A stretch of DNA of 64,000 nucleotides, taken from positions 1,759,501-1,823,500 of the forward strand of contig JAKSXM010000129.1 in assembly GCA_022575985.1 (NCBI GenBank). The letters are read 5' to 3'. The notes beneath the pieces were generated by a model that was given only the letters and a program-made list of their open reading frames with translations, did not search any database and was not told where the DNA came from. Positions 47,795-59,940 of this stretch are shown one piece after another. The position numbers were made by a program, and so were the translations under genes. Each line of letters starts with the position of its first letter. Positions within the stretch are counted from its first letter, which is position 1. This DNA is from Anagrus nilaparvatae. Taxonomy: Eukaryota; Arthropoda; Insecta; Hymenoptera; Mymaridae.

Positions 47795-49483
47795 TATAAA
47801 AAAAGTAAATATAGCAAATATAGAAGTAATAAATCGATATAAAAATGTAATAAAATCAAGCTAAAAGCTTGAATAAATAGGTTAAGCTCCTTAAGAAGCT
47901 TGGAACCACAACGAAAAGCGCTATGTATTAAAAAATAAAGTAAGGAGCGCTCTTCGATAGATCTAGCTCTATATTAAATAGGCTCTGATCTTTTTTACTT
48001 AAAAAAAAGTAATAATTAATTAAAAATATACTTACGTACCTGACTTTTGACCCAAAGTTGATAACCTGAAATTTGTACATAAATGATAAAATTTCTGGAG
48101 TGTTACTCGAGGGTCATCGAGTCTAATAACTGTAATAGCACGATTCTGTATGGTCTGGTTTGACTTTCAAAGTGACCAGAACTTTTGTTTTATTTTAGTT
48201 ATTAAAAAAAAAAAATTTTTTAATTTTAATTTTATAAGAAACATAAAGCTTAAAAATACAAATCAAAACTTAATAATATCAAACTAAATGGATTGTAACA
48301 AAAAATAATGAAAATTAAAAAATAGTATAGAAAAGTTTAAGAAACTATGTAAGGAAGTTTTTCGCCCATGTCGTCTACAATATATTTTACTTATCTAAGC
48401 TCTGATGTTGACAAATCTCAAATTTTCAAATGAAATAAATTCGATTAGGAACTAAGAATTATCCGAGTTTCTGGAAGTAGAATAATTGTCAATTATTTAA
48501 ATAAATCTTTAACGTTTAAAAAATTCTATAATACCTAAATAATTTCCATGCACATTGATTGCTTGTACACAAACCCGTTATTATTGTAAATGCAAAAAAC
48601 CTATTGAAGTAATATAAAGGCACATTTAACGTAACATATTACAAGCATAACAGCTTATTTTTCTATATAAAGTTGGAAAAAATTTAATGTTAAAAAATAT
48701 GTAAATCTTTAAAAGGAATTAATTTTATTTTATACTACTCTAGTACTTGTATTTACTAATGTGCTTGTAAGTAGTGATGAAACTCCTATAATGATTTATG
48801 TTGGTAACGATTGTATGAATTTAAAAAATTATGTGACAAACACGTAATCTTATGTTGCCTCAATGTTACTATATTTTATATAGTTTTTATCAAAAAAAGT
48901 TATACAATTATTTTGTAATAAAAAATTTTTAATGTATAAGTTCTTTATTGTATATTCTATTAAGCTTTTTATTGTGAAGCTATATAGTTAACAATGTGCA
49001 AAGATTGAATATAATATATAGACCTGTAACGAAAGATTATTTTCATCGGTATTTTTATATATACAAAAAAGCGCAATAGGGAACAGTCACGTGTCTTCAC
49101 GGTTCTACTTTTTTAAAAATAACCCGTCTGCAATTAATCTTACTAATTTGTTATTAATAATAGAAAACTAAATTTGTACAATCATTAAAAGTTATGTATT
49201 AAAAATAAATGCTTAAGATATTATTTTATTATTTTAAAATAAAACAATAACTTCAATGTTAGTTTATTTTTTTCAAGTATCGGACTTTATTATATTTCAC
49301 AATTTTAAAAATTTAAATAGATAAAAGTATGATTATTTTTTTTTATTTCGTTATTATTTGTGAAGGTTTAAATAACTTGAACAATAAAATATTTAAAATT
49401 TTCTCAAAAAATGCAAAAAGGGAGGTTTCGGTAATTCTGCGCGGTTCCTAAATTTTCGTACCCTTAAAAAATAATTTATAATA
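47795..49483. other. Likely 5' flank of the C48-RepHel gene; otherwise no feature
   Basis: On the minus strand AAGTCAG|GTACGTAAG at about 48040 is a near-consensus splice donor and could end a 5' non-coding exon with its acceptor shortly before ATG 47794. The Helitron 5' TC terminus should lie here but I could not place it. The rest is AT-rich with no gene. Confidence 0.35.
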
Positions 49484-49650
49484 AATTTTGGTTCCTCAAT
49501 TAGTTTTTGATTTTTTGGCATATAAGCAAGTGTAGAGACCTCAGGAAGCTAAAAAACCGGTATTAAAAAAAATCTGTATGTGTGTGTGTATGTGTATAAT
49601 CGATGATATTTCACAAACATTATGGAATTAAGACCTAATTTTTTTAAAGA
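49484..49650 (-). repeat. End fragment of the GGTTCCTC repeat module
   Basis: In reverse orientation, matches the last ~170 bp of the modules at 7848-10033 and 12655-13292: GGTTCCTC, TTTGGCATATAAGCA, CTCAGGAAGCTAAAAAACCG and a GT microsatellite. Confidence 0.75.
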
Positions 49651-49760
49651 TCATTAAAAAAATATTTTTATTGAAATACCTTCCACATACCATACTCCTT
49701 GACATATTTTTCATATCATCAGCATACTAAAACAATTAAAATATTTTAAGTACATATAAA

Positions 49761-51856
49761 TGGGCATATCCATTAAGTTTCATACAAAAGTGTGCGCACC
49801 CATTACTCCGATCGGGCTCAAATTTTCAGGGGTGGTTTGAAGTAATAAAAAACTCAGCCAGCCAAAATTTCAGCCATTTTGCAGGACGGGTTGCCGAGAT
49901 ACAAGCTCTAAAAGGTCCAAAAATAGCTGTTTTTAGCCAATTTTCAAAAATTTACTGGGCTTCAATGATTAGTCCAAAAAACATCCGGCTGGTCTCATTT
50001 TTTTCCTTGAACATTCAACTTTTACCAAAAAAATTTTCAAAAAGTTTCATGGAGTTGATTTTTACTGGCAATGATTAAGGTAAGATTTATTTTATCGAAA
50101 AATGCTGATTTTTGAACTTGAATTGTGACTCAGCATCATTAGCTGAAGATTTCCGGTTGATTTCATTAAAAGCGTCTATCAAAGAACTTTCAAATGAGAC
50201 CTTAAACGTTAAAAAAGCTTATCAGGGACCGGAGATATATGCAATTGAAAGTTTGCTGTTTCCAAAAATATCGATTTTTTAACAACTTTAATCGTCTGCA
50301 AAATTTTTCTCTGAGCACTTTAAGGGCTGAAAATTTTAGAAAAGCTTCTTTTGAGATTAAAAAAAATTCCCTAAAAATTTGGGCGATGGTATTGGCTTCT
50401 GTTCGTAGATATAAGACTCTGAAAATGTGTAATAATTAGACCAATATTGGCCAATAAATGGTTAAGGGGTCAACCAAAAAATTTTTCGATATTCGAATCA
50501 ATCTCAATATTCGAATAGCCAGGGAAAAATGAGCTGATTTTAAAAAAAAAATTTTTATTTTTGACCGAAAAATAAGCAAGTTATCATCATTTTAAGATTT
50601 TTTAAAAAATTTTCCAAAAATCCCATTTTTAGGGTCATTATACAATATTCTAACTCGAAATAATGATAACTCACTTATTTTTCGGTCTAAAATAAAAATT
50701 TTTTTTTTTAAATTGTCGAATTTTTTCCTGCCTATTCGAATATTTACAAAAAAGAAACTTCTTATATGGAAAAATTATTTTTTTTTGGCAAATTACTTTA
50801 TAAGTTACTTTATTTTGTCAATGTATTCGGGTAGTTTTTAGCCCAAAAAAATAATTTTTGCGTATAAGATGTTTCTTATTTGTAAATATTCGAATAGGCA
50901 GAAAAAAATTCGACAATTTAAAAAAAAAAATTTTTATTTTAGACCGAAAAATAAGCGAGTTATCATTATTTCGAGTTAGAATACTGTATAATGACCCTAA
51001 AAATGGGATTTTTGGAAAATTTTTTAAAAAAACTTAAAATGATGATAACTTGCTTATTTTTCCGTCAAAAATAAAAATTTTTTTTTTAAAATTAGCTCAT
51101 TTTTCCCTGGCTTCTCGAATATTGAAGAAGAAAAATTTTTTGGTTGACCCCTTAACTATTTATTGGCCAATATTGGTCCAATTATTACACAGTTTCAGAG
51201 TCTTATATCTACGAACAGAAGCCAATACTATCGCCCAAATTTTTAGGGAATTTTTTTTATTGTCAAAAGAAGCTTTCCTACAATTTTCAGCCCTTAAAGT
51301 GCTCAGAGAAAAATTTTGCAGACGATTAAAGTTGTTAAAAAATCGATATTTTCGGAAACAGCAAACTTTCAATTGCTTATATCTCCGGTCCCTGATAAGC
51401 TTTTTTAACGTTTAAGATCTCATTTGAAAGTTCTTTGATAGACGCTTTTAATGAAACCAACCGGAAATCTTTAGCTAATGATGCTGAGTCACAATTCAAG
51501 TTCAAAAATCAGCATTTTTCGATAAAATAAATCTTACCTTAATCAATGCCAGTAAAAATCAACTCCATGAAACTTTTTGAAAATTTTTTTGGTAAAAGTT
51601 GAATGTTCAAGGAAAAAAATGAGACCAGCCGGATGTTTTTTGGACTAATCATTGAAGCCCAGTAAATTTTTGAAAATTGGCTAAAAACAGCTATTTTTGG
51701 ACCTTTTAGAGCTTGTATCTCGGCAACCCGTCCTGCAAAATGGCTGAAATTTTGGCTGGCTGAGTTTTTTATTACTTCAAACCACCCCTGAAAATTTGAG
51801 CCTGATCGGAGTAATGGGTACGCACACTTTTGTATGAAAAGTAATGGATATGCCCA
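49761..51856. mobile_element. 2.1-kb palindromic foldback element
   Basis: The two halves are near-perfect inverted repeats of about 1.03 kb each (49761 to ~50785 and ~50835 to 51856) around a ~50-bp centre. The ends are TGGGCATATCCATTA and its complement. Mirrored blocks include GCAGGACGGGTTGCCGAGAT at about 49892 and its complement at about 51717. Mirror-image open frames (50239-50439 plus; 51160-51372 minus) come from the arms and are not genes. No target duplication was clear, so the superfamily is unassigned. Confidence 0.85.
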
Positions 51857-52231
51857 AATATATAGCTGTAGTCACATTTTAAATACCTTTTTTTTCATAT
51901 TTTTATGCATAATATCCATAATATTTATTTATACAATTTTTTATAATAATTAAATTATTTTGCAGAACAATTATTATTATTATATCGAGGGAAACTCATG
52001 TTACACCCTGCTGAAGCACGGTGTATAAATTATTTATAAGAAATATGGCATGCCATGTTGAGCCACGTTAAATATATAAATAAATAAAAGGTTTTTGATG
52101 TTAAAACCCTGTCTCAAACCGAACTCGCACATTTATATATTACTGTGCCATTTATGGCGCCGTTTATTATAATTTACTTTAAATTAATTTACTTTTAATC
52201 TCTGATTATAATAATTAATATTTATTAAATT

Positions 52232-52662
52232 CAGCTCCATAGAAAGACATTTCGATATTTTCTTCCAAAGAAAATTGCTGCCTTAAGCCTCCAACTAAAA
52301 AGACAGTTGAAGCTACTGTATTTAGAAAATGAAATTTTTATTACTTTCAAAAAATATTAAATTAAAAAAAAAATAATAACACCTACACTTGGATCTTTTT
52401 CTACTACTAAAGCTCTCAGATCTTTTCCTCCTATTTTTTTAATCCAGTATGCACAAGAAGCACCTATTGCACCACCTCCAATAATAAGAATATCGCAATA
52501 ATTTGGAAAAATTGGAGCTGCTGGATGACCCCAATCAATTACCCTTTCATTTTCATTTATTAATGTTTTTAACTCTGCCATATCTCTTTTTATACAGTGT
52601 GCTACTTTTTGAACTGGTTCTCTTTCATAAGCGACATAATTTTTAACTTCTGGATGTTTCAT
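52232..52662 (-). pseudogene. FOXRED1: FOXRED1-like FAD oxidoreductase fragment
   Basis: Two minus-strand exons. Exon one (52662 to about 52383) has EVKNYVAYEREPV, then YCDILIIGGGAIGASCAYWI, the N-terminal GxGxxG dinucleotide-binding fold, and VVEKDPSV. Exon two (about 52322-52232), after a CAG acceptor, has TVFLVGGLRQQFSLEENIEM and FYGAEFNKY then a stop. This order and wording match the start of FOXRED1, a mitochondrial FAD protein needed for complex I assembly. The real protein continues several hundred residues further; here it stops after about 130. Upstream (52663-52800) is a ~45-bp tandem repeat with stops in every frame where a normal N-terminus should be. I read it as a gene fragment or pseudogene. 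Confidence 0.75.
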
Positions 52663-52824
52663 ATCTACAAAAGTTTTTACTTTTGGAAGTTTGTATCCCC
52701 AATACTTGTAACCTCTGAAAGTTTTTTATCCCCAAAACTTGTAACTTCTGAAAGTTATTTATCCTCAAAAGTCTTAACTTCTGGAAGTTTTTTACTCTCA
52801 ACTGCTTTTTCTTTTCCTCCATAA

Positions 52825-53805
52825 TGCTAAAAAATTAATAAACCTCATAGAATAAATTTTGATAATTACTTTAAATAAGTAAAATAAAAAAAGATTTTAT
52901 ATTTGCTTACAGTTGACGTATAAATATTGTTTTTCCAAATTGCATTAAATTTCTTTTCTTACCGCAATATTTTTAAAAACTTGGTAGTATCTTCATTTAT
53001 ATTTATTTTTATATCTTAAAATTTATGCCTGATTATTAATTAAAACAAATTTTTAACTGAGTAACTATTGTTGATAAAATTGATGGCATATTTTTCATAC
53101 ACGATAAAATAGAAAACTTATTTTAAAAATTAAAATAAAATTTTGTCTTATTGCATTTGCAAGTATGTATAACACAAATTGTGAGAAGAATTGATGTTGC
53201 AATTATTAAAAAAATGCAAAAACATCGCTCGTGCTTGTTTTGGAGAGAACTCTAATCAGCTGGTCCTGAAAAACGAAAGAATTTTTTGAAAAATCTGAAG
53301 CAGACGACAGTGAGTGCAGTCCTTGGAGCCATGCACGGAGCAAACAATAATTTATAAAAATATAAATTTTGATAGCAAACATTTTTATTTTATATTTTTA
53401 TTTAATAAACATTTTGATATATGAGTACAATATAAATTTATAATATTAAAGATAAGTATGTGTTTAAAACTACTTTTTTAAATTCACAAATATATAAAAA
53501 TTATTCAAAATTCTATAAGTATAAAATTTATGTACATACATCTAACTAAATAGTAAATAAAATAATAATAATAATAATAATAGAGCTATATATACACAAT
53601 AACTTTTCTGGTCTAGTATTAATAAATAAACATTTTTATTTAAAAAAAAATAATAGGTATAGAATATTGGAGAGCAGACGCTATTTGCTCTATATTTAAA
53701 TTTTATTAATAATATAATATAACACTCGCACTTTTTGATTTATATTGATAAAAATTAACTTGTGAAAATTTAATTTAAAAAAACGTATGTTTCATATTAA
53801 TCTAC
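52825..53805. other. No gene recognised
   Basis: AT-rich DNA with a short AAT microsatellite near 53565. 53200-53330 is less AT-rich but has no coherent frame. Confidence 0.4.
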
Positions 53806-54072
53806 CTATTATTAGGTGCAGGAGGTATCGTTAAGCTAAAACATGCTTGTTCATGGTAAGCATCTAAAAGTGGTTGTCTATTGTCGCTATTAAAAATCAA
53901 AAAATATTGGTGCAAAAATTGACTAGCATGCTCTTTTGCAGTTTCATCACTGAAAAATATTTTTTTTGTCGGTCTTATTTTTATTTTTAGCTTATCATCT
54001 GCAAGGTCAAGTTTGATTGGTGGAGACAGTGTAATTTCGCTCTTTGGTGAAAATTGGAAAATGAATTTCCCA
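53806..54072 (-). pseudogene. NXF1-like mRNA export factor exon (NTF2-like domain start)
   Basis: A single minus-strand exon, acceptor TTGGATAG before 54072 and donor AATAG|GTAGAT after 53806, 267 bp, open throughout. It contains EHASQFLHQYFLIFNSDNR and QPLLDAYHEQACFSLTIPP, the hallmark start of the NTF2-like domain of nuclear RNA export factor 1 (NXF1/sbr), which binds p15/Nxt1. The preceding ~45 residues (SPPIKLDLADDKLKIKI) are diverged from usual NXF1. No neighbouring NXF1 exons are seen within several kb on either side. It may be a stray exon of a divergent NXF paralogue, or a captured fragment. Confidence 0.6.
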
Positions 54073-54571
54073 CTATCCAATTAAAAATGAATCAATTGGA
54101 CAAATTTTGCCTTGAATAACCTAGGTTTTATTTTATTATGTAAATTTATTATGAAAATACAATATTTAATTTAATTAATGTAATATTGATTAATTAATTT
54201 CTTAATTGATAATTAACTTAATTTTTAAGGATTAATTTCAACAAGTTATAATATATGTATATATATGTATATTTTTCTCAAAGAAATAGAAGCGCGTCTA
54301 TTCAACTGTATAATCAGATTGATTGCCATCTCCTCTCGGGCAAGGGACCGCGCATGGTTTTAGAAACTTTCATCGGTCCCTCTCCTCCCCTCTCTCTTGT
54401 GATGACTTGTTTCTATTTTGGTAATAACGCAGCTGCCTGTCGAAGCTAGATGTGACATTCACATTCCAATCTTATAGTTTTTTGACAGAGTTGCTGCTTA
54501 TACAAGACTAATTATAAAAAAGAGAGAAATGAAAGAGCAATGATCTTAGAAAATTAACATATATATACATA
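54073..54571. other. No gene recognised
   Basis: Includes a moderately GC-richer patch at 54285-54460 with a 64-codon plus-strand frame that has no recognisable signature. Confidence 0.35.
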
Positions 54572-54740
54572 CTAGCATAGTTGTCAGGGGGGGCTCCGCC
54601 CCCCCTGTGTTCTATTTCCTTTTTTTTTGTTAATTAAAAATTACGCATTCAATCCATTCACAGCAGCCTAGGTGAAATATTAATTAAAAGTTTTATGTTC
54701 TGATTGATTCCCTAATCATAATTAAGAATTATTTTTCTCT
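54572..54740 (-). mobile_element. Helitron 3' terminus (family 2-related)
   Basis: On the minus strand: hairpin GGGGGGGCGGAGCCCCCCC, then TGACAACTATGCTAG and T at 54572. Internal blocks (GAATCAATCAGAACATAAAA and CACCTAGGCTGCTGTGAAT) match the family 2 elements at 13601 and 62117. It is the correct orientation to be the 3' end of the intron-containing Helitron gene ending at 55487. Confidence 0.65.
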
Positions 54741-54797
54741 AAATTAACTGTTACATATGTAATTAAATATTAATTACCTGCTTTATACGAATTTAAG

Positions 54798-55125
54798 GGG
54801 TCTACCCGAAACCTACACATTTCGATCTGGCACATCTATTTTCTTACACATTTTATTACACGAAAAAAATATTACACATTAAATAAATTACCAAAATAAA
54901 TCTTACACAAGTGTAGGAAAATTAATAATTAAATATTTTATATATTTTTATAATTTTCATATTGTTTTACAATTAAAATATATAAAATATTTAATTATTA
55001 ATTTTCCTACATTTGTGTAAGATTTACTTTGGTAATTTATTTAATGTGTAATATTTTTTTCGTGTAATAAAATGTGTAAGAAAATAGATGTGCAAGTTCG
55101 AAATGTGTAGGTTCCGGGTAGACCC
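54798..55125. mobile_element. 328-bp hAT-type MITE with 8-bp TSD
   Basis: Almost entirely palindromic; ends GGGTCTACCCG and CCGGGTAGACCC. Flanked by AATTTAAG at 54790-54797 and 55126-55133, an 8-bp target duplication as made by hAT transposases. No coding capacity. It lies between the Helitron 3' terminus and the helicase stop. Confidence 0.8.
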
Positions 55126-55133
55126 AATTTAAG

Positions 55134-55486
55134 CAGGTATTTTAAACGAATTTAAATAAGAAAAAAATAAGGAATTTTTTTATTTTTTAATTAAAAATTT
55201 GAATTAAATAATAATTTTTTATTTATAATTATTAGAGAATTATTGGAGAATTTTTATTATAATTTTTATTTATAATTATTAGAGAATTATCTTATAAATT
55301 TATTATTTATCAAACATATTTTATAATTAATATAACATATTTTTATTTCCTACGTTTAACATGTGAATATAAATTTTATAAACTTTCTAATATTGAAATG
55401 TAACTTATTAATTGTTACCTAAAAAAATATTCTTTATATAATAAAAGTAAATATGTATTATTTGTAAATAAGTTAATGCATTACCA
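55134..55486. other. 3' flank of the Helitron helicase gene
   Basis: AT-rich non-coding DNA with a short direct repeat (ATTATTAGAGAATTAT twice near 55225-55290). No gene. Confidence 0.5.
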
Positions 55487-57271
55487 TCATCTCAATGCTT
55501 TCCTGTATACTATGTTATCAGTTTTATTCCCATTTGCCAAAACAAACAAATTATTTTTGCTCTTAACTCTTGATAATGCCACATACAATTGACCATGCGC
55601 AAAGCAAGGTGTTCTTAAGTCTATACCTGCAAAATCTAAAGCTTGTCCCTGGGCCTTGTTAACTGTTATAGCAAAAGCCAAATTTATTGGCAATTGTAGA
55701 CGCTTAAACTGGAACGGAAGGTTGTCGGGTATTAAAGGTATTTTTGGTATCAATACTTCTTCTCCTTTACCCATTCCTGTTAAAATTTTTGTTTTAATTA
55801 TATGATTGCCTATGAAACTTATTATACGCAGTCTGGTTCCATTACAAAGTATTGGTGGACGAAGATTTCTAATAAGTATTATAGGTGCTCCGACTTTAAG
55901 TTTAATTTGGTGCAAAGGTAATCCCGAAGTTTCAATTGCATTTAGAAATTCATTTGGATATGTAATTGTTTCTTCTTCATGAACCTGAAATAATAAATTA
56001 TAAATATTTATTGAATATTACTGATTATTTATTGAAAATTCATCTGCCAATGAATTTTAAAAAAAGTAAAATAAGTACCATACCAAAGTATTTAAAGATG
56101 TAAAACATTTAACTTCATTAGGAATACGTTCTAATAGCACTGCATTTAATTGATTAATATTATCATTCGTTGGTGCCAACAACGCTCTTTCACATAACCA
56201 TTCATCAGTTAGATAATTATTTTTTAAATGTGGGTAAACATTTTCAATTAAATCATTTACATTATTTACTTTTTTGCATAGTTTGTCACTTAAAGTAACT
56301 TGATTGTTGTCATCTCTTTCTAATAAATCTTCTCCCACCTTAATAAGTTCATTCGGAAAAGTTGATGGACGTCCTCTTAGATTTCGTCCTCGTAAGCTTA
56401 TAGTCAATCTGAATTTTTGTGTTTGTGCCTATAAATTAGAAGATTTAAAACATGCTGAGAATTCATTTGCCGGTGTCCCACGTGGTACTATAGGCAAAAT
56501 TTGCCTATAATCGCCTGACAGAATGACAATTGTTCCTCCCATTAAATTCTGATTGCTCTTTAAGCCCTGCAAGGAGAGGTTTAATGCCTCGATTGATTTC
56601 TTATGTGACATTGTGACCTCGTCCCACACTATTAACTTACTCCTTTGTAATAGCTCTCCTCTATTACTATTTTTGCTTATGTTACATGTTGGCGATTCCT
56701 GCTCTGCAATATTTAAGGCTAACATTAATAGATAATCAGCCGTTTTTCCACCTTCCAGCAGTGTGGCTGCAATTCCCGATTATGCTATTGCTAATGCTAT
56801 GTATCCTAAGTTTCTGGTTTCTGCCAAAAGTAAATTAAGTAGGAATGTTTTTCCAGTTCCACCTGGAGCATCCAAAAAAAATAGACCACCTTCATTATTT
56901 CTTAATTTACCTAAAATTATGTTTCTAAATTGTGCTTGTTCAGCAGTTAGCTTGGGAACCGATTCTCTAATTAACGCCTCTATTTTTTGTAAATCATAAC
57001 TTGTCTCATTTATGATCTCCGAGTTTTGGTGATTCTCAGGCCGAACGAAAGGTAAACCAAAATCTTCTAGATGTTTACGTGACATAATTAATATTTCATT
57101 GTCAATCATTGTTAAGGCCTGATCGTACATATGTTGTGTGAAATTAGCGTCAGGTGAAACAGAATATCATCAGACATGCAATCTTTATATCTGTCCCATA
57201 AATTTAGTGGGTTACTTACACCACACGTTGTTATAAGAATTGCAAACAATTGTCTAATTTGTTTCGGAGAC
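55487..57271 (-). pseudogene. Intron-containing Helitron: helicase exons
   Basis: Exon 57271-56084 then, after an intron with GTATGG donor and TTTCAG acceptor, exon 55984-55487. Motifs in order: SPKQIRQLFAILITTCG and DRYKDCMSDDI; after a frameshift near 57160 MYDQALTMIDNEILI; LTAEQAQFRNIILGK; Walker A LDAPGGTGKTF; SGIAATLLEGGKTA; Walker B SKLIVWDEVTM; GDYRQILPIVPRG; ERALLAPTNDN; and in the last exon LKVGAPIILIRNL, LPFQFKRLQLPINLAFAIT, VNKAQGQALDFAGIDL and HGQLYVALSRV. This is a Pif1-like Helitron helicase, and the last exon is intact. TAA at about 56778 (in IALAIA*SGIAA) and TAG near 56428 plus the frameshift inactivate it. It is clearly different from the helicase at 36-38.9 kb. Confidence 0.9.
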
Positions 57272-57348
57272 CTAATTATAAATACACGAAATTAAGTATT
57301 TATATTATAAATGAAAATAATATTAATATTTTAAAATGAATATTTTAC

Positions 57349-59877
57349 CTTGTTAATTTTGCATCTGCCATTGTTTCCTCCCAATGATTATCATTTGCTA
57401 ATAAATTAAGTGCTTGGCAGGTTTGTATAAAAGTCTCATATACTACTCCGTTAACAGTTTTTAAATCATTGTAACCTGTTAGACCCTGAATATTATGTAA
57501 CAAAAGTCGTAGGCAATAGCATTCAAAATTTGCTATATGAACTACGTACACTCTTCCAATAGTATCAGTTTGATAAATTCCTGGCCATTCTTCTACGGGT
57601 GTTCCTTGTCTTCTTTTATTCCAAATTTTGTTGGTATTACACCATGTATAATATTGAGGCACATTTTGATAAGTCAATTCTCTTGCAAAAGCATCTTCTT
57701 GGCACGACTTAAAAAATCCAGTTAGTGTTGTTCTTCTTCTATTTTCTACGACATCATGTAAATTCTGATTATTGTTAAAGTATATTCTCTTTCCGTTTCC
57801 TAAATGTACTGATAAGTGTACAACAGCAGGATATCTTTCGTGTAATGGGAAACCAAAAATTCTCCAAAATGCCTCGTTTGTGGATATATATCTCCCATTT
57901 TTAAAAGTGTCAACCTCGTTAAGAGGATTTATATTGTTATTATTGTTTTGATTATTTGCTTGGAGATTAAATACAGCTCTATCAGAACCTAGATATTGGA
58001 TTAAGAAATCGAAAATATTAGTTTGTATTTCAAATAATATTTAACCTGTAATTTTAAAATATTATACCTTTGTTGATATATTTGCATATGTATTTAATTG
58101 CTTTTACTGAATTGCAACTTTCAACGTTTATGTGTGCCTTAAACATCCTGCTAAGAATAGGAGAGTACGGGACAATCCATGAGTTGTCAATTACTATTTC
58201 TTGTCCAGTCACTAATCTTTTGCGAAATGTAAATCCTCCATCAGCTGGACTTCTTCTCCTATATAAAGGGTAGCCATTCTCCGAAGTAACTGTCTCGCTT
58301 ATTAGATTTCTTGGATAGTTTTTCGTGCATGAGTTATTTCTCATGCATGGCGAATTTGGGTTAAGATATCCGCATGGTCCATGCACCATATGCTTTGTAA
58401 CTGTAGCATGTAGTATAGGATCAGTATTTGGGTTTGGTATTTCTGCACTTATATATTTATCTATGTTCCTTGGCTGTAACTATGCGCGCGTGAGGCAATC
58501 CTCTTTTTTGCCACTCTATTGAATAGGTGTAAGCTACAAACTTCCCAAATATCCGTCCTTAAAAAAATTATTATTATTTTTTTTAAATTCATAACATATT
58601 TTAATGAATAATATAGAAATTAGAATACCTTTCGTTAATACGTTGATAAATTTGATAACTTTTTGTCTGAAAACTCTAGCAATCAAATCAATTCTATGAT
58701 GTGGTTGTTGTCCACGAAGCAATTCTCTCTGAATTTCTTCCCACGTAGGATCACATGTTAAAAAGTCTGGTTTTCCATGCTTTCTTACATATGCGAATGT
58801 GTCCTGCGTATACTCCGCTAAATATCTGGGACTATTGACAAATGATGATGGAAAAATTACGGGTTGCCCTACATCCTCCGCTTGAATGTTTGCATCTAAT
58901 GCAACAGCATCTCTCAAATGTATATAGTCTTCAGCCCTTAGTTGATGGTTGATGCCGAAGAATATACAAAAGTCTTTCTGACTCCATTTTTGCATATACG
59001 TCTACTGCCAATTGTTGAAGTACCTCACGAAAGTAAAAAATAACATTTGGATCATCTAGTCGAAACATGAAAGTATATGAGTAGTATTGTAATGCCGATA
59101 CTTTTTTATTGGTTTCTCTATTATTAGCTGGATTAATTTGAGGTATGTCAAATCTATATGTATCGTTTCCTCTCCAAAATATTAAAGGATACTGTAACGC
59201 ATCGTAAAATCTGTTCAGCTCAGATATTCTGAATAATGTATTATCCCTTTTTTTTAAAACGATGTCTCGTGGATTTGTTATTTCACCGTCTAATATTATC
59301 GCAACCTCGTTTGCAGTTGGAACATTGTATAATCGCTGATGTTGCCCTGCAGGAGCCCTGTCCGCGTATATGACTAATCTATAATCTTCGTTTGGAATAT
59401 TCTCTAAGGCAGCCTTAAATTCTCTTATTAGAGCATTATGCTCATGCAGCATATTCTGTAGCGAATATATAATATTTCTGTCTACTTGCCGTTGTATTTG
59501 ACAGTGTCTGTCAGCCTCAACGCCTGCATCACCCATGAAATATATTTGTAGAAAACAATGATCATTGTTATTTAAAGGTAGGAGAGATCCAATTTTATGA
59601 TAAACTTGACCCTGGACAGTAAATGTTGTACAAAAATTGTTATTTCTTATCACTTTATCTGCACCAAAAGACGTCATTTGGAAAGCATTGTTGTAATGCC
59701 GTATATGCGATAAGAAGTACCTGGAGTCATCATTATTACCACGTAAAAGCTCTCTTAATGGTTCAGGTGGATCTTCTATCAAAGGAAGTCTTACTTTTCC
59801 ATTAGCGCGGCATAATCCTGCAGTCTCTCCTAGCCATTTTAGAGCATTGCAATATTGGCAAATCTTATTCATTTCAC
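57349..59877 (-). pseudogene. Intron-containing Helitron: Rep (HUH) exons
   Basis: Three exons: 59877-58629, 58557-58068 and 57988-57349, with phase-consistent GT-AG junctions (join products TKGRIFGKF and NKGSDRAVF). Motifs: CQYCNALKWLGE with the usual Cys pair; LPLNNNDHCFLQIYFMGD; LVIYADRAPAGQHQRLYN; PLIFWRGNDTY; after a frameshift near 58940 LRAEDYIHLRDA and HGKPDFLTCDPTWEEI; then WQKRGLPHARIV, where Helitrons have PHAH, so the second HUH His is Arg; after another frameshift PNTDPILHATVTKHMVHGPC; YICKYINKG, the Tyr-containing motif; EAFWRIFGFPLHERYPAV; and FECYCLRLLLHNIQG. Rep would nick the Helitron ends. It is inactive here because of the frameshifts and the altered HUH. Confidence 0.9.
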
Positions 59878-59940
59878 CTTTATGAAAAATAATAACCATG
59901 AATTATTTATAAGAATTATAACCATAAATCTTTATTCTAC

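Noticed and set aside
50239..51372. Mirror-image open frames in the palindrome arms as genes
   Set aside because: They are the same arm sequence in both orientations, low-complexity, with no domain signature.
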